Program-made: the position numbers and the translations under genes
The notes under the pieces: generated by a model
Seen by the model: the letters and a program-made list of their open reading frames with translations, nothing else
Database searches by the model: none
Told to the model about the DNA's origin: nothing
Part shown: positions 1 to 7,097 of the stretch, piece by piece
How the letters are laid out: the number at the start of each line of letters is the position of its first letter
Numbering within the stretch: position 1 is the stretch's first letter
NCBI GenBank assembly: GCA_964648365.1
Contig: CAZYLK010000036.1
Coordinates: 1-40,326, forward strand
Direction of reading: 5' to 3'
DNA: 40,326 bases
DNA from: SURF-32 sp964648365
GTDB taxonomy: Bacteria > Planctomycetota > Phycisphaerae > UBA1845

Positions 1-87
1 CGGTTCGCAGCCTTGCGGCAGACTCTCACCGAGCCGCAATTCCCTTGCATTTTTCTGAGCAATCCAGAACTTCCTACATAAATTGCG

Positions 88-116
88 TTGACCGCACGCC
101 GCAGCCTGCGTACACT
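88..116 (+). promoter_or_regulatory. Candidate sigma70-type promoter
   Basis: TTGACC at 88-93 and TACACT at 111-116 are separated by exactly 17 bases. They lie about 245 bases upstream of the secreted-protein gene that starts at 361, which implies a long 5' leader. The first 360 bases hold no convincing gene, and I see nothing else in them beyond this site and the ribosome binding site of the next gene. The paralogous gene at 17241 has a similar promoter with the same -35 hexamer. This is a sequence match only, with no transcription data. Confidence 0.4.
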
Positions 117-360
117 CCCTTACATGTGAAGTCGCGATAATCACACCGACGCGCGTACGTTCTGCATGTCTCGTGTCGGTCGTGGTTGGGGGGAAGCTGC
201 GTTACCGGATTGACCCTGGTCGGTCGTTCCGGCGTCGTGCAGTCGCAATTCGCGCTGGCGGGTTGAACGTCACAATCTAGTCATGCGATTCAAATCGGTC
301 TGCGCCCATGTCGCGCGCCGACGCGGTCGCTTGTCCCCTTTTTTTGGAGGAGGTCTCCTT

Positions 361-1236
361 ATGAAAACGAGAGTTTTGGGTGGTTGTATCGCCGCGACGC
401 TGGCCGCATCCGCGCTGGCCCAGAATGCGCCCAGCCGGACGGCTTTCGCCCCGAGCGGGGAAGTCGTGTCGAACCCGCGCGCCGCAGACATCATCATCGA
501 CCGCAGCGGCACGTTCGGGCAGGGCGTCATCGCACAGCACTTCTCCGATTTTCCCACGTTCGACGCCAGCGCGTTCGACCTGTTCACGACCGACCAGGAC
601 TACACGCTGGACCGCGCCGTGTCGCTGGGATTCGAGCAGGGCAACCCGGATTGTACGACCCAGGTCGTTGCGGAGATCTGGGAGGCCGATCCGGACGACT
701 GCGATAACTTCCCGCAGACGCTCGTCGCGACGGTGGATGGAATCGAGAACGCGGGGAATCTGGAATTCGATTTCGACGGGTTCCTCCTGCCCGCCGGCAC
801 CTATTACTTCACTGCCTACATCGTCCGTCCCTTCGGCGGCGGGTGCGGGCAGCGATTCTCGTACATGGCGGCGCCGAGCCAGTCGGGCGAGGATCTCCAG
901 ATCTTCAATCCCGGCAACGGGCTGCAGTGCGGCACCTGCCCGATCGAGGCGAACGCCTGCATCGATCCGCCTCCCGGACAGGAAGTCGACCTGGCCTGGA
1001 CGCTGGAGGGAACGCCGGCGGGCGGCTCCGGATGTCAGTATGCCCTGAAGAAGAACTCCAAGCCGAAGAAGGGCTGCGACGTCTGCCCGCGGAAGGGTGA
1101 TCTGTACTCCACCGGCGACCCGTGTGAAGACAAGAAGGACTGTACCAAGAAGGTGAAAATCAAGCAGATCGACTGCCCGGACGGCGGCGAGGGCATCTGC
1201 AAGAAGATCAAGGGCAAGCGCGACAGTTGCCTCTAG
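361..1236 (+). CDS. Secreted protein with eight-cysteine C-terminal tail
   Basis: This 291-residue protein is not a family I can name. The ATG at 361 is chosen because a strong GGAGGAGG ribosome binding site lies at about 346-353 and the start gives a clean signal peptide (residues 1-21, ending ALAQ). Residues of roughly 40-220 look beta-rich and acidic, like a surface or carbohydrate-associated sandwich fold; this is inference. Residues 225-291 form a lysine-rich tail with eight cysteines spaced C-x13-C-x2-C-x12-C-x5-C-x10-C-x7-C-x9-C and containing DCPDGGEG. The same tail, with identical spacing, ends the protein at 17241-18140. The gene stands alone, convergent with a permease gene and separated from it by a strong hairpin. 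It is probably exported and disulfide-bonded; an attachment or assembly role for the tail is speculation. Confidence 0.85.
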   Translation: MKTRVLGGCIAATLAASALAQNAPSRTAFAPSGEVVSNPRAADIIIDRSGTFGQGVIAQHFSDFPTFDASAFDLFTTDQDYTLDRAVSLGFEQGNPDCTTQVVAEIWEADPDDCDNFPQTLVATVDGIENAGNLEFDFDGFLLPAGTYYFTAYIVRPFGGGCGQRFSYMAAPSQSGEDLQIFNPGNGLQCGTCPIEANACIDPPPGQEVDLAWTLEGTPAGGSGCQYALKKNSKPKKGCDVCPRKGDLYSTGDPCEDKKDCTKKVKIKQIDCPDGGEGICKKIKGKRDSCL

Positions 1237-1283
1237 TCCCGCCGGAGGCGCGCCCGACGCGCGCCCGAAGGCGTTGATCATAA

Positions 1284-1320
1284 GGGCGGGCGGCTGGATC
1301 GCTGATCCGGTCGCCCGCTC
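1284..1320. terminator. Bidirectional terminator hairpin between convergent genes
   Basis: Positions 1284-1300 pair with 1304-1320 along 17 positions, counting G-U wobbles, around a three-base loop (GCT). The hairpin lies between the stop codons at 1236 (plus) and 1369 (minus). The downstream plus-strand flank is moderately T-rich (GTTGTCTGTC) rather than a pure T tract. Position and symmetry support a shared terminator for both genes. Confidence 0.6.
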
Positions 1321-1368
1321 GTTGTCTGTCCGTCTGAGAGGAGTCCCAGGCAGGGCCGAGGCAGGAGA

Positions 1369-2532
1369 TCAATCGGCGGCGACCCTGAATCGGCCCGTCC
1401 GCAGGATCACCAGAAACACGGGCACGCCGATCAGTGCCGTGACGGTGCCGATGGGCAGCAGCGCCCCGCCCAGGTCGCGGCCCAGCAGCGCGCCCGCCGC
1501 GGGCATCGCCAGTTGCGACGCCCAGTCGCACACCATCGTGAAGGCGCCCCCGACCAGGGCCGCGGCCGGCAGCATGACGCGGCAGTCGGGGCCTACGAGC
1601 AGCGTCACCATGTGTGGCACGACCAGCCCGACAAAGCCGATCGGCCCGCAATGAGCCGCCACCGCCGCCGTCCCCAAAGTCGCAACGATCACGCACCCGA
1701 TTTGAAGTCGGGCAATCGGAACGCCCCGCGACTCGGCCAGTTCGTCGCCCAGCCGATACTGATTCAGCGCGCGACTCGACAACAGGAGCACAATCCAGCA
1801 GGGGAGCACGAACGGGAAGATCGTCGCCGCCTTGGCGTTGGTGATGGTGTTCAGGGAGCCGAGCATCCACTGAATCATTCGAAACGTCTGTCGCTCGTTG
1901 GAGATGGTCTGCACCGCCATCATCATGGCCGCGCAGAACATGCCGATCGTCACCCCGGCCAGGAGCAGTTCGTTGGACGTCAGTCGCCGCGAGCCGCGAG
2001 CGATGGCCAGCACAGCCGCTACCACCGCGATCCCACCCGCAAACGCGCACAACATGACCGGGCTCAGACCGAACCGGGACGCCGTCAGACCCAGCCGGAT
2101 GGCGATCACCGCTCCCAGCGAAGCGCCGCCCGCGATGCCGAGTGTGTAGGGCGTTGCCAGTGCGTTGCGAAACAGCACCTGAAACGTGCCGCCGCATAGT
2201 GCGAGCGTGACGCCGACGACGAGCGCGAGCAGCGATCGCGCGAAGCGCTGATCGAACCCGATCGACTTCACCAGGGCGCGATAGGATTCCAGTTCATGGT
2301 CGCTGGCGGCGCCGTCGCCGTCGAGATCGACGAGTGAGTGGTCGGCGAGCCTCGTCGGATCGAGCGGCAAGCCGAGCTTCACTCTCCAGGCGGTCTGCCA
2401 GCCCACGGCCGACAGTTGCGAGCCGACGCCCGGGCTGATGACCAGCAGCGCCGCCAGCACCGCGGCGCAGCCGGCGAGCCGCCCGCCAACCCGACGCCGG
2501 TCAACGCGCGCCACGGGCTTGACTCCGTTCAC
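1369..2532 (-). CDS. FecCD-family ABC transporter permease with EF-hand loop
   Basis: This 387-residue multi-spanning membrane protein belongs to the FecCD/BtuC permease family, which imports iron-siderophore, heme or cobalamin with an ATPase and a binding protein. Family hallmarks include the GG-x-FQ-x-LFRNALATPYTLG stretch (about residues 114-132), the LLLAGVTIG region and the late GPIGFVGLVVPH motif. Unusually, the extracytoplasmic loop between the first two membrane segments carries a canonical EF-hand calcium loop at residues 69-80 (D69, D71, D73, G74, E80; sequence DLDGDGAASDHE). No ATPase or substrate-binding gene is next to it, so partners must be encoded elsewhere. The substrate cannot be read from sequence; iron chelates or cobalamin are the family defaults. 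The ATG at 2532 is the only obvious start. Confidence 0.9.
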   Translation of the reverse strand: MNGVKPVARVDRRRVGGRLAGCAAVLAALLVISPGVGSQLSAVGWQTAWRVKLGLPLDPTRLADHSLVDLDGDGAASDHELESYRALVKSIGFDQRFARSLLALVVGVTLALCGGTFQVLFRNALATPYTLGIAGGASLGAVIAIRLGLTASRFGLSPVMLCAFAGGIAVVAAVLAIARGSRRLTSNELLLAGVTIGMFCAAMMMAVQTISNERQTFRMIQWMLGSLNTITNAKAATIFPFVLPCWIVLLLSSRALNQYRLGDELAESRGVPIARLQIGCVIVATLGTAAVAAHCGPIGFVGLVVPHMVTLLVGPDCRVMLPAAALVGGAFTMVCDWASQLAMPAAGALLGRDLGGALLPIGTVTALIGVPVFLVILRTGRFRVAAD

Positions 2533-2729
2533 GCACCGGCGTTCCGGGGTTCCGCCCGGCGGTCCAGGCGACAGGTGTGAGGTTCTGTGCGGATGCGGTC
2601 TCCGCGCCGTGAGCAGGGCTTGCCCCGTTCGCAGCCGGTCGGGAGCCGGGAGGACGACAGATTACCGGCAGCGGCAGGATCATTCCTGCGCGATTGTGCG
2701 GCGCGTGACGGCCCGCTGCAAATCGGAGG

Positions 2730-3794
2730 CTAGGGGCGCTGGAGGGCGTGTCGTTCGAGAGTGACGGAAGCTCGCGTCCGCTCCGCCGGCCCGGAGGCCT
2801 CTGCGACGATCGCCGGCCGGAGGAAGTCCTCGATCGCACCGAACCGAAATCGGCGCAGGAGGCTGCCTACGCGTCGCCTCATCGCGCGACGGCCCACGGA
2901 CTGGTGGAGGCGTAGTCGCCGGGGAATGGGAGCATCCGCGTGGTCGATTCCGTCAGGGTCAAACTCGTGCGGGTGGCAGTAGAAGACCGCGGGGATACGC
3001 CGCGAGGAGAACCGGTCGTACTGCGCCCTGAGGATCGGCCACGGCCACAGCCGGGCGAAGCCGCCGCCGCCGATCGGGACCGGCAGGCCCATCAGGCGGC
3101 CCACGGCGACCGGCGCCTCGATCAACTCGTCTCCCAGTCGCGTTCGGACACGGCAAAACTCGCGCGGCCATCCCGGGACGCCGTACCCGCGAACCCGCAT
3201 CGGGACGATGGACGCGTCGTACCGGAATCCGCACTCCGCGAGGATGTTGAACGCCCACGGGCATCGCCGGTCGATCGAGAACCGCGGCGCCCGGTAGCCG
3301 TAGACGCGGCGACCGACGACGTCCTCGACGACGCCACGCGTCCGCTGCAGATCTTGCCGGAATTCGTCCGGCGTCATTTCGTAGACGGGCTGGTGGTCGA
3401 AACCGTGAACCTGCACCTCGTGACCGGCGGCGAGCAGATCCCTCAGCAGGCCGGGAGCGACCCGGGCGACGTTGCCCAGGACGAAGAAGGTGGCCCGCCC
3501 GCCCGTCTCGGCGAGCATCTCGGCGATGCGGTAGGTCGGGGCGATGAAGCGGGTTGAGACCGACAGGCTCCGGTCGAGCACCGACTGCCGCCAGTCCTCC
3601 ACGTCCACGGAAAATGCGTTAACGTACGGGCTGGCCGCGCGAGGATCGGCCAGGGTCCGTGGGAGCGGCCGCAGAAGGATGCCGGGAATCGGTGCGGCGC
3701 GCCAGCCAGTCGATGCCGGCGGGCGCCCTCTATCCGAGCGCGTCCAGGCTCGATCCGCGGTTCGGTGACCGGCCTCATAGCCCGCGTCCGTCAT
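2730..3794 (-). CDS. Polysaccharide deacetylase, XrtA/PEP-CTERM type
   Basis: A NodB-fold carbohydrate esterase that would remove N-acetyl groups from an exopolysaccharide. From the ATG at 3794 (354 aa) the motifs are: SVDVEDW (residues 62-68, first Asp D64), HGFDH (H130, H134, metal ligands), RAPRFS (R168) and HPHEFDP (H274). The VDVEDW opening and HPHEFDP ending are typical of the deacetylases found with exosortase/PEP-CTERM polysaccharide loci (TIGR03006/DUF3473-like). No exosortase or glycosyltransferase gene lies in this window. An ATG at 3854 would add 20 Arg/Pro-rich residues; neither start has a good ribosome binding site, and homologues usually start close to the SVDVEDW motif, so the first 55 residues are unusual. 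The gene is upstream of, and co-directional with, the FecCD permease, 197 bases away. Confidence 0.85.
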   Translation of the reverse strand: MTDAGYEAGHRTADRAWTRSDRGRPPASTGWRAAPIPGILLRPLPRTLADPRAASPYVNAFSVDVEDWRQSVLDRSLSVSTRFIAPTYRIAEMLAETGGRATFFVLGNVARVAPGLLRDLLAAGHEVQVHGFDHQPVYEMTPDEFRQDLQRTRGVVEDVVGRRVYGYRAPRFSIDRRCPWAFNILAECGFRYDASIVPMRVRGYGVPGWPREFCRVRTRLGDELIEAPVAVGRLMGLPVPIGGGGFARLWPWPILRAQYDRFSSRRIPAVFYCHPHEFDPDGIDHADAPIPRRLRLHQSVGRRAMRRRVGSLLRRFRFGAIEDFLRPAIVAEASGPAERTRASVTLERHALQRP

Positions 3795-3881
3795 GCAGGC
3801 TCTATCGACGGGCGGGCGGCGCGGGTTTCGGGGCGGCGGCCGGGTCGGGTCCATGCGCGATCCGACATTCGTCCAGCGGAT

Positions 3882-3912
3882 TTGACGTGCTTCTCGGGAG
3901 CGGCTGTATTAG
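3882..3912 (+). promoter_or_regulatory. Weak candidate promoter for tandem LolA-like genes
   Basis: TTGACG at 3882-3887 is followed by TATTAG at 3907-3912 (19-base spacing) or TGTATT at 3905-3910 (17-base spacing). It is about 110 bases upstream of the ATG at 4026 and would drive both paralogous genes. The match is modest. Confidence 0.3.
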
Positions 3913-4025
3913 TATTGGGGCGCGGGTTCGATGCCCGACCTCGGGCCGAGCCGGGCCGCGCGCGGCGGATTGTCGCCGCCTTGAGCCGACGTGCTCCGCG
4001 GTTTGTTTTGAAGGGAGATGCAACC

Positions 4026-4814
4026 ATGACGCGGTTTGTTGCGGTGATGCTGGCCCTGGTATGGGTCATGCCAGCCCTGGCGCAGGAGACGGATGCCAAG
4101 GCTCAGGAGACGGATGCGAAGTCGCCCGCGAAGGATGGCGACCTGACAGACGCCGTTGAGATCTGCAAGCGGGCGGATGAGGCCACCAAGGCCGTCAAGG
4201 CGGTGAGCTACAAGGCGACGTTCGCCGGCTCGGGCGAGATCGCAGCGCGCACGCCGACGGTGAAGGGTACGGTGACGCTGGCCGGCAAGAAGACCGGGCC
4301 GCAGCCTGAACTCTGCGCCATCGACGCGACGGTCAAGATGCCGCAGTCTGAGGAGACAAAGCACTACACGATCGGAATGACGCCCGACATGTCGTACGTC
4401 ATCGACCATGCTGATAAGAAGGCGTACGAGGACATGGACCCGGCCGTCATCGGCGGTCTTGGCCAGGCGCCCAGCCGGCTGCTCATGATCGAGTATTGCC
4501 ACCCGACGCCGTTCAACGACGAGGTGACCGGCAGCAAGCACGAGCTTCGCGAGAGCGTGAAGGTCGGCGATGAACCATGCTACGTGATTTATGTGGAGTA
4601 TTCGGGCGGTCGGGGCAAGGCGGTGTGGTACTTCTCGAAAGAGGACTTCCTCCCGCGCCGCGTCGATCGGATCATTCAGGGTCAGGGCGGCGCCGACATG
4701 GGTCTGGCCACGACGACGCTGACCGATCTGAAGGTCGATCCCAAGATTGACGAGGATACCTTTAAGCTGAACCTGCCCGAGGGGTATACGAAGACGGACG
4801 ACTTTGCGCCGTGA
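4026..4814 (+). CDS. Secreted LolA-like protein, paralogue 1
   Basis: This 262-residue protein starts at the ATG at 4026, with AAGGGAG about 10 bases upstream. A signal peptide ends at ALAQ (residues 17-20) and is followed by two copies of AQETDAK. The body resembles outer-membrane-lipoprotein-sorting (LolA/MucB-like) proteins: an early helix with the sequence DAVEICKRADEATKAVK, antiparallel strands, and a typical end, DEDTFKLNLPEGY. Known LolA carries lipoproteins across the periplasm; planctomycetal relatives of this type are mostly uncharacterised. The next gene is a clear paralogue sharing GDLTD, the CHPTPFNDE/VHATPFDDE region, the GRG-x-x-WxFSK-x-DFLPR stretch and the PEGY end. The family call is by resemblance of motifs and fold layout, so a specific lipid or lipoprotein role is inference. 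Confidence 0.8.
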   Translation: MTRFVAVMLALVWVMPALAQETDAKAQETDAKSPAKDGDLTDAVEICKRADEATKAVKAVSYKATFAGSGEIAARTPTVKGTVTLAGKKTGPQPELCAIDATVKMPQSEETKHYTIGMTPDMSYVIDHADKKAYEDMDPAVIGGLGQAPSRLLMIEYCHPTPFNDEVTGSKHELRESVKVGDEPCYVIYVEYSGGRGKAVWYFSKEDFLPRRVDRIIQGQGGADMGLATTTLTDLKVDPKIDEDTFKLNLPEGYTKTDDFAP

Positions 4815-4854
4815 TGGATTCTGCGCGAACCCGTGACTGGAACACGTCGGCGGC

Positions 4855-4883
4855 CGCCGGCCGGTCAGCGCGATCGGCCGGCG
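4855..4883 (+). other. Intergenic hairpin between tandem paralogues
   Basis: CGCCGGCCG at 4855-4863 is perfectly complementary to CGGCCGGCG at 4875-4883 around an 11-base loop. It lies in the 103-base gap between the two LolA-like genes, 17 bases before the ribosome binding site of the second. No T tract follows, so it may be a processing, stability or attenuation hairpin rather than a simple terminator. Confidence 0.4.
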
Positions 4884-4917
4884 ACGCCCGGCGAACGTGG
4901 AGGAAGGAGGTGCTCGC

Positions 4918-5745
4918 ATGATCCGGGCTTTCTGCCTTCTGGTCGGTATGCTCGTGCCGGCCGCTCCCGCCCCCCAGACGCCGCCGCCGGCGCCTCCGGG
5001 CCGTCCGCCTGGCGCGTGGGCGCCCCAGCCGCCGCAGCCGCCGCAGACGGGCGACCTGACTGACCCCATTGCCATACTCAAGCGTGTCGACGCCGCCGCC
5101 AAGGCTGTTCAGACCGTACGTTACAAAGGCGTGTCGCGGCATACGGGCTACCTGGCTGATCGCAAACCGGTGGTTGAGGGCGTCGTGCTGCTCGGAAAGC
5201 CCGGTCCCTACTACGGATTCGGGCAATTCGTCTTCGACGTTCTGGTCACCGAACCCGGCGGGGAGGTCAAACGCCGCGTCACCACCGGCTCCGACCTGAA
5301 GTCGGCCTGGCTGATCGACCACGACGCGAAGCGGGTCCAGCGGCGAGAGGTAAAGTTCCCGTCAGACTACTTCATGGGTCTGGGTCGTACAGGTATGACC
5401 TGCACCTACCCGGGGATGATCGAGTTCGTCCACGCAACGCCCTTCGACGATGAGATCAACGGGCTGACCGTAGCTCTGCTCGGCGCTCGGACGGTCAACG
5501 GCGAGGAGTGCTACGTCGTCGACGTGGTCTATACCGCCGGACGGGGACAGTCGATCTGGTCCTTCTCCAAAAAGGACTTTCTCCCCCGGCAGCGCGAGAT
5601 GATCGTCATCGATCCGCGGACGGGCCAGCGCGGCGCCCGCGTCATCACCATCGACCAGATCGAAGTCAACCCCAAGCTTGCGGACGATGCGTTCGAACCC
5701 AGGATCCCCGAAGGCTACCAGGACGCCGACGAAGGATCGCGCTGA
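4918..5745 (+). CDS. Secreted LolA-like protein, paralogue 2
   Basis: This 275-residue protein starts at the ATG at 4918, seven bases after a strong AAGGAGG at 4904-4910. An in-frame GTG at 4897 lies before that site and is unlikely. A signal sequence (about residues 1-18) is followed by a proline-rich linker (residues 18-43), then GDLTDPIAILKRVDAAAKAV and a LolA-like beta-rich body ending in a PEGYQDADE segment. It is a paralogue of the protein at 4026-4814, from which it differs mainly by the proline linker. Tandem duplication is the simplest explanation. It is convergent with the Deg-like operon on the other strand, 20 bases from that operon's last stop codon. Function is inferred only from family resemblance. 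Confidence 0.8.
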   Translation: MIRAFCLLVGMLVPAAPAPQTPPPAPPGRPPGAWAPQPPQPPQTGDLTDPIAILKRVDAAAKAVQTVRYKGVSRHTGYLADRKPVVEGVVLLGKPGPYYGFGQFVFDVLVTEPGGEVKRRVTTGSDLKSAWLIDHDAKRVQRREVKFPSDYFMGLGRTGMTCTYPGMIEFVHATPFDDEINGLTVALLGARTVNGEECYVVDVVYTAGRGQSIWSFSKKDFLPRQREMIVIDPRTGQRGARVITIDQIEVNPKLADDAFEPRIPEGYQDADEGSR

Positions 5746-5765
5746 ATCCGCGTCCGCCAGCGGCC

Positions 5766-7097
5766 TCACCCGCCGTGCGGCGGCGGCGTCGGGCTGGATG
5801 GATCAAACGGCTCTGCCAGGTCGGGAAGCGGACCCAGGTCGAGCGAGCGGGCCAGTGTCACATCGAGTTCGATCGTCTCATCATCGCGCTGCAAGACCAG
5901 GTGCACGATCTCGCCGGCCGGGCGCATGTTGAGCGCCTGCACGAGGTGGCCGAAGTGCTCCACCGTGTGGCCCGCTGCTTCGATGATCCGATCGCCCGGT
6001 AAGCCGCCGGCGGATCGCAGCGGCGAAGGATCGGCAATGTTCTCGATGTACACGCCGTCCTGCCGCCGGACGTTGACGTTGATTCCCAGCCAGCCGCGAT
6101 AGAAGTTCACCCCGCGCTTCAGCTCGGCGACGATCTCGTCCACCCGCCAGCCCGGCACCGCAAACCCTACGCCGGAATCGTACAGCTCGATGCCCGCCAG
6201 TTCGCCCGGTCGCTGCGCCATCGGTACGCACAGGCCGACGATGCGCCCGTCCACGTCCACGAGGGGCCCGCCGTAGTTCGCCGGGCTGATCTTCGCGTCC
6301 GACTGGACGGCGTTGCCCAACATGCGGCCGAGGGCACTGACGATGCCCAGGCTGACGGCCGGGCGTTCGCCGCCGAAGCCCAGGCCCAGCGCGATCGCCC
6401 ACTGGCCGACGGCGATCTCGTCGCGTGCGGCCCATGTGGGGACGTCCAGCCCGACCGCGTCGATCTTCAGCAACGCAATCTTGCGCACCTGGTCGCGGGC
6501 GACGAGGTCGGCGGCCAGACGGCGACCATCGGGAAGCGTGACGTTGATAAGCTGCGGATCGCGGACGAAGTTGAAGCTGCTGGTGACGATGAAGCCGTCG
6601 TCACTGTAGATGATCCCCGTCGTCGGGCCGTCGGCGACGGTGAACGACGAGCCTGGGGCATCGCGGAACGGGTTCTGGCTGCGCGGCTCGGGGGGGGCGT
6701 CGGAATCGTCGCCTTCGCCAGGTTCGGCCTCGGCGAGTCGCTGCGGCGGTTGCGAACCACCGACCGTGTCGATGCGAACCAGGTACCGGCGGGTCTGCTC
6801 GGCGACGGCGTGAAACACGACCTGATTAGCGCGAAGGAGCGCCAATTCGTCGGTGCTTGCCGCGGTATCCTGCGGTCGGTGAGCGATGGCCGGCGCCGCG
6901 GCAGCGACGCCTGCCAGAGCGGGGAATGCGACGCACGGCGGACAGGTTGGCGCCGGAAAGGGCTGACCCCACGCGACCCACGCCTGCCAAAGCAGGATCG
7001 CGCCGCCGACGACGGCCGCGGGGCGCAGGCCGGTCGATCCGGCGCGGGGATGCCGCTGCGTCGTGCGGGCGGCGACGGGTGGCCTTGCGTTGCTCAT
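5766..7097 (-). CDS. Catalytically dead trypsin-like/PDZ protein
   Basis: This 443-residue protein has the Deg/HtrA layout: N-terminal membrane or signal segment (about residues 27-44), a trypsin-like domain (about 95-320) and a C-terminal PDZ domain (about 330-420). All three catalytic positions are changed when aligned by motif with the active neighbour: the His of TNFHVV is F175 (SSFNFV), the Asp is K206 (RKIALLKI) and the Ser of GNSGGP is Y275 (SPANYGGP). The surrounding fold signatures GGPLVDVDGRIVGL and VGFAVPGWRVDEI remain. It is therefore probably a pseudoprotease that binds peptides or regulates a partner. Its ATG overlaps the stop of the preceding gene by four bases (ATGA), so translation is coupled. 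It is the last gene of a five-gene minus-strand operon starting at 12563. Confidence 0.85.
   Translation of the reverse strand: MSNARPPVAARTTQRHPRAGSTGLRPAAVVGGAILLWQAWVAWGQPFPAPTCPPCVAFPALAGVAAAAPAIAHRPQDTAASTDELALLRANQVVFHAVAEQTRRYLVRIDTVGGSQPPQRLAEAEPGEGDDSDAPPEPRSQNPFRDAPGSSFTVADGPTTGIIYSDDGFIVTSSFNFVRDPQLINVTLPDGRRLAADLVARDQVRKIALLKIDAVGLDVPTWAARDEIAVGQWAIALGLGFGGERPAVSLGIVSALGRMLGNAVQSDAKISPANYGGPLVDVDGRIVGLCVPMAQRPGELAGIELYDSGVGFAVPGWRVDEIVAELKRGVNFYRGWLGINVNVRRQDGVYIENIADPSPLRSAGGLPGDRIIEAAGHTVEHFGHLVQALNMRPAGEIVHLVLQRDDETIELDVTLARSLDLGPLPDLAEPFDPSSPTPPPHGG

Noticed and set aside
2585..2620. Possible cobalamin riboswitch upstream of the FecCD permease
   Set aside because: On the minus strand GGCGCGGAGACCGC recalls part of the B12 box, but the other conserved blocks of the riboswitch are missing, so the match is not enough.
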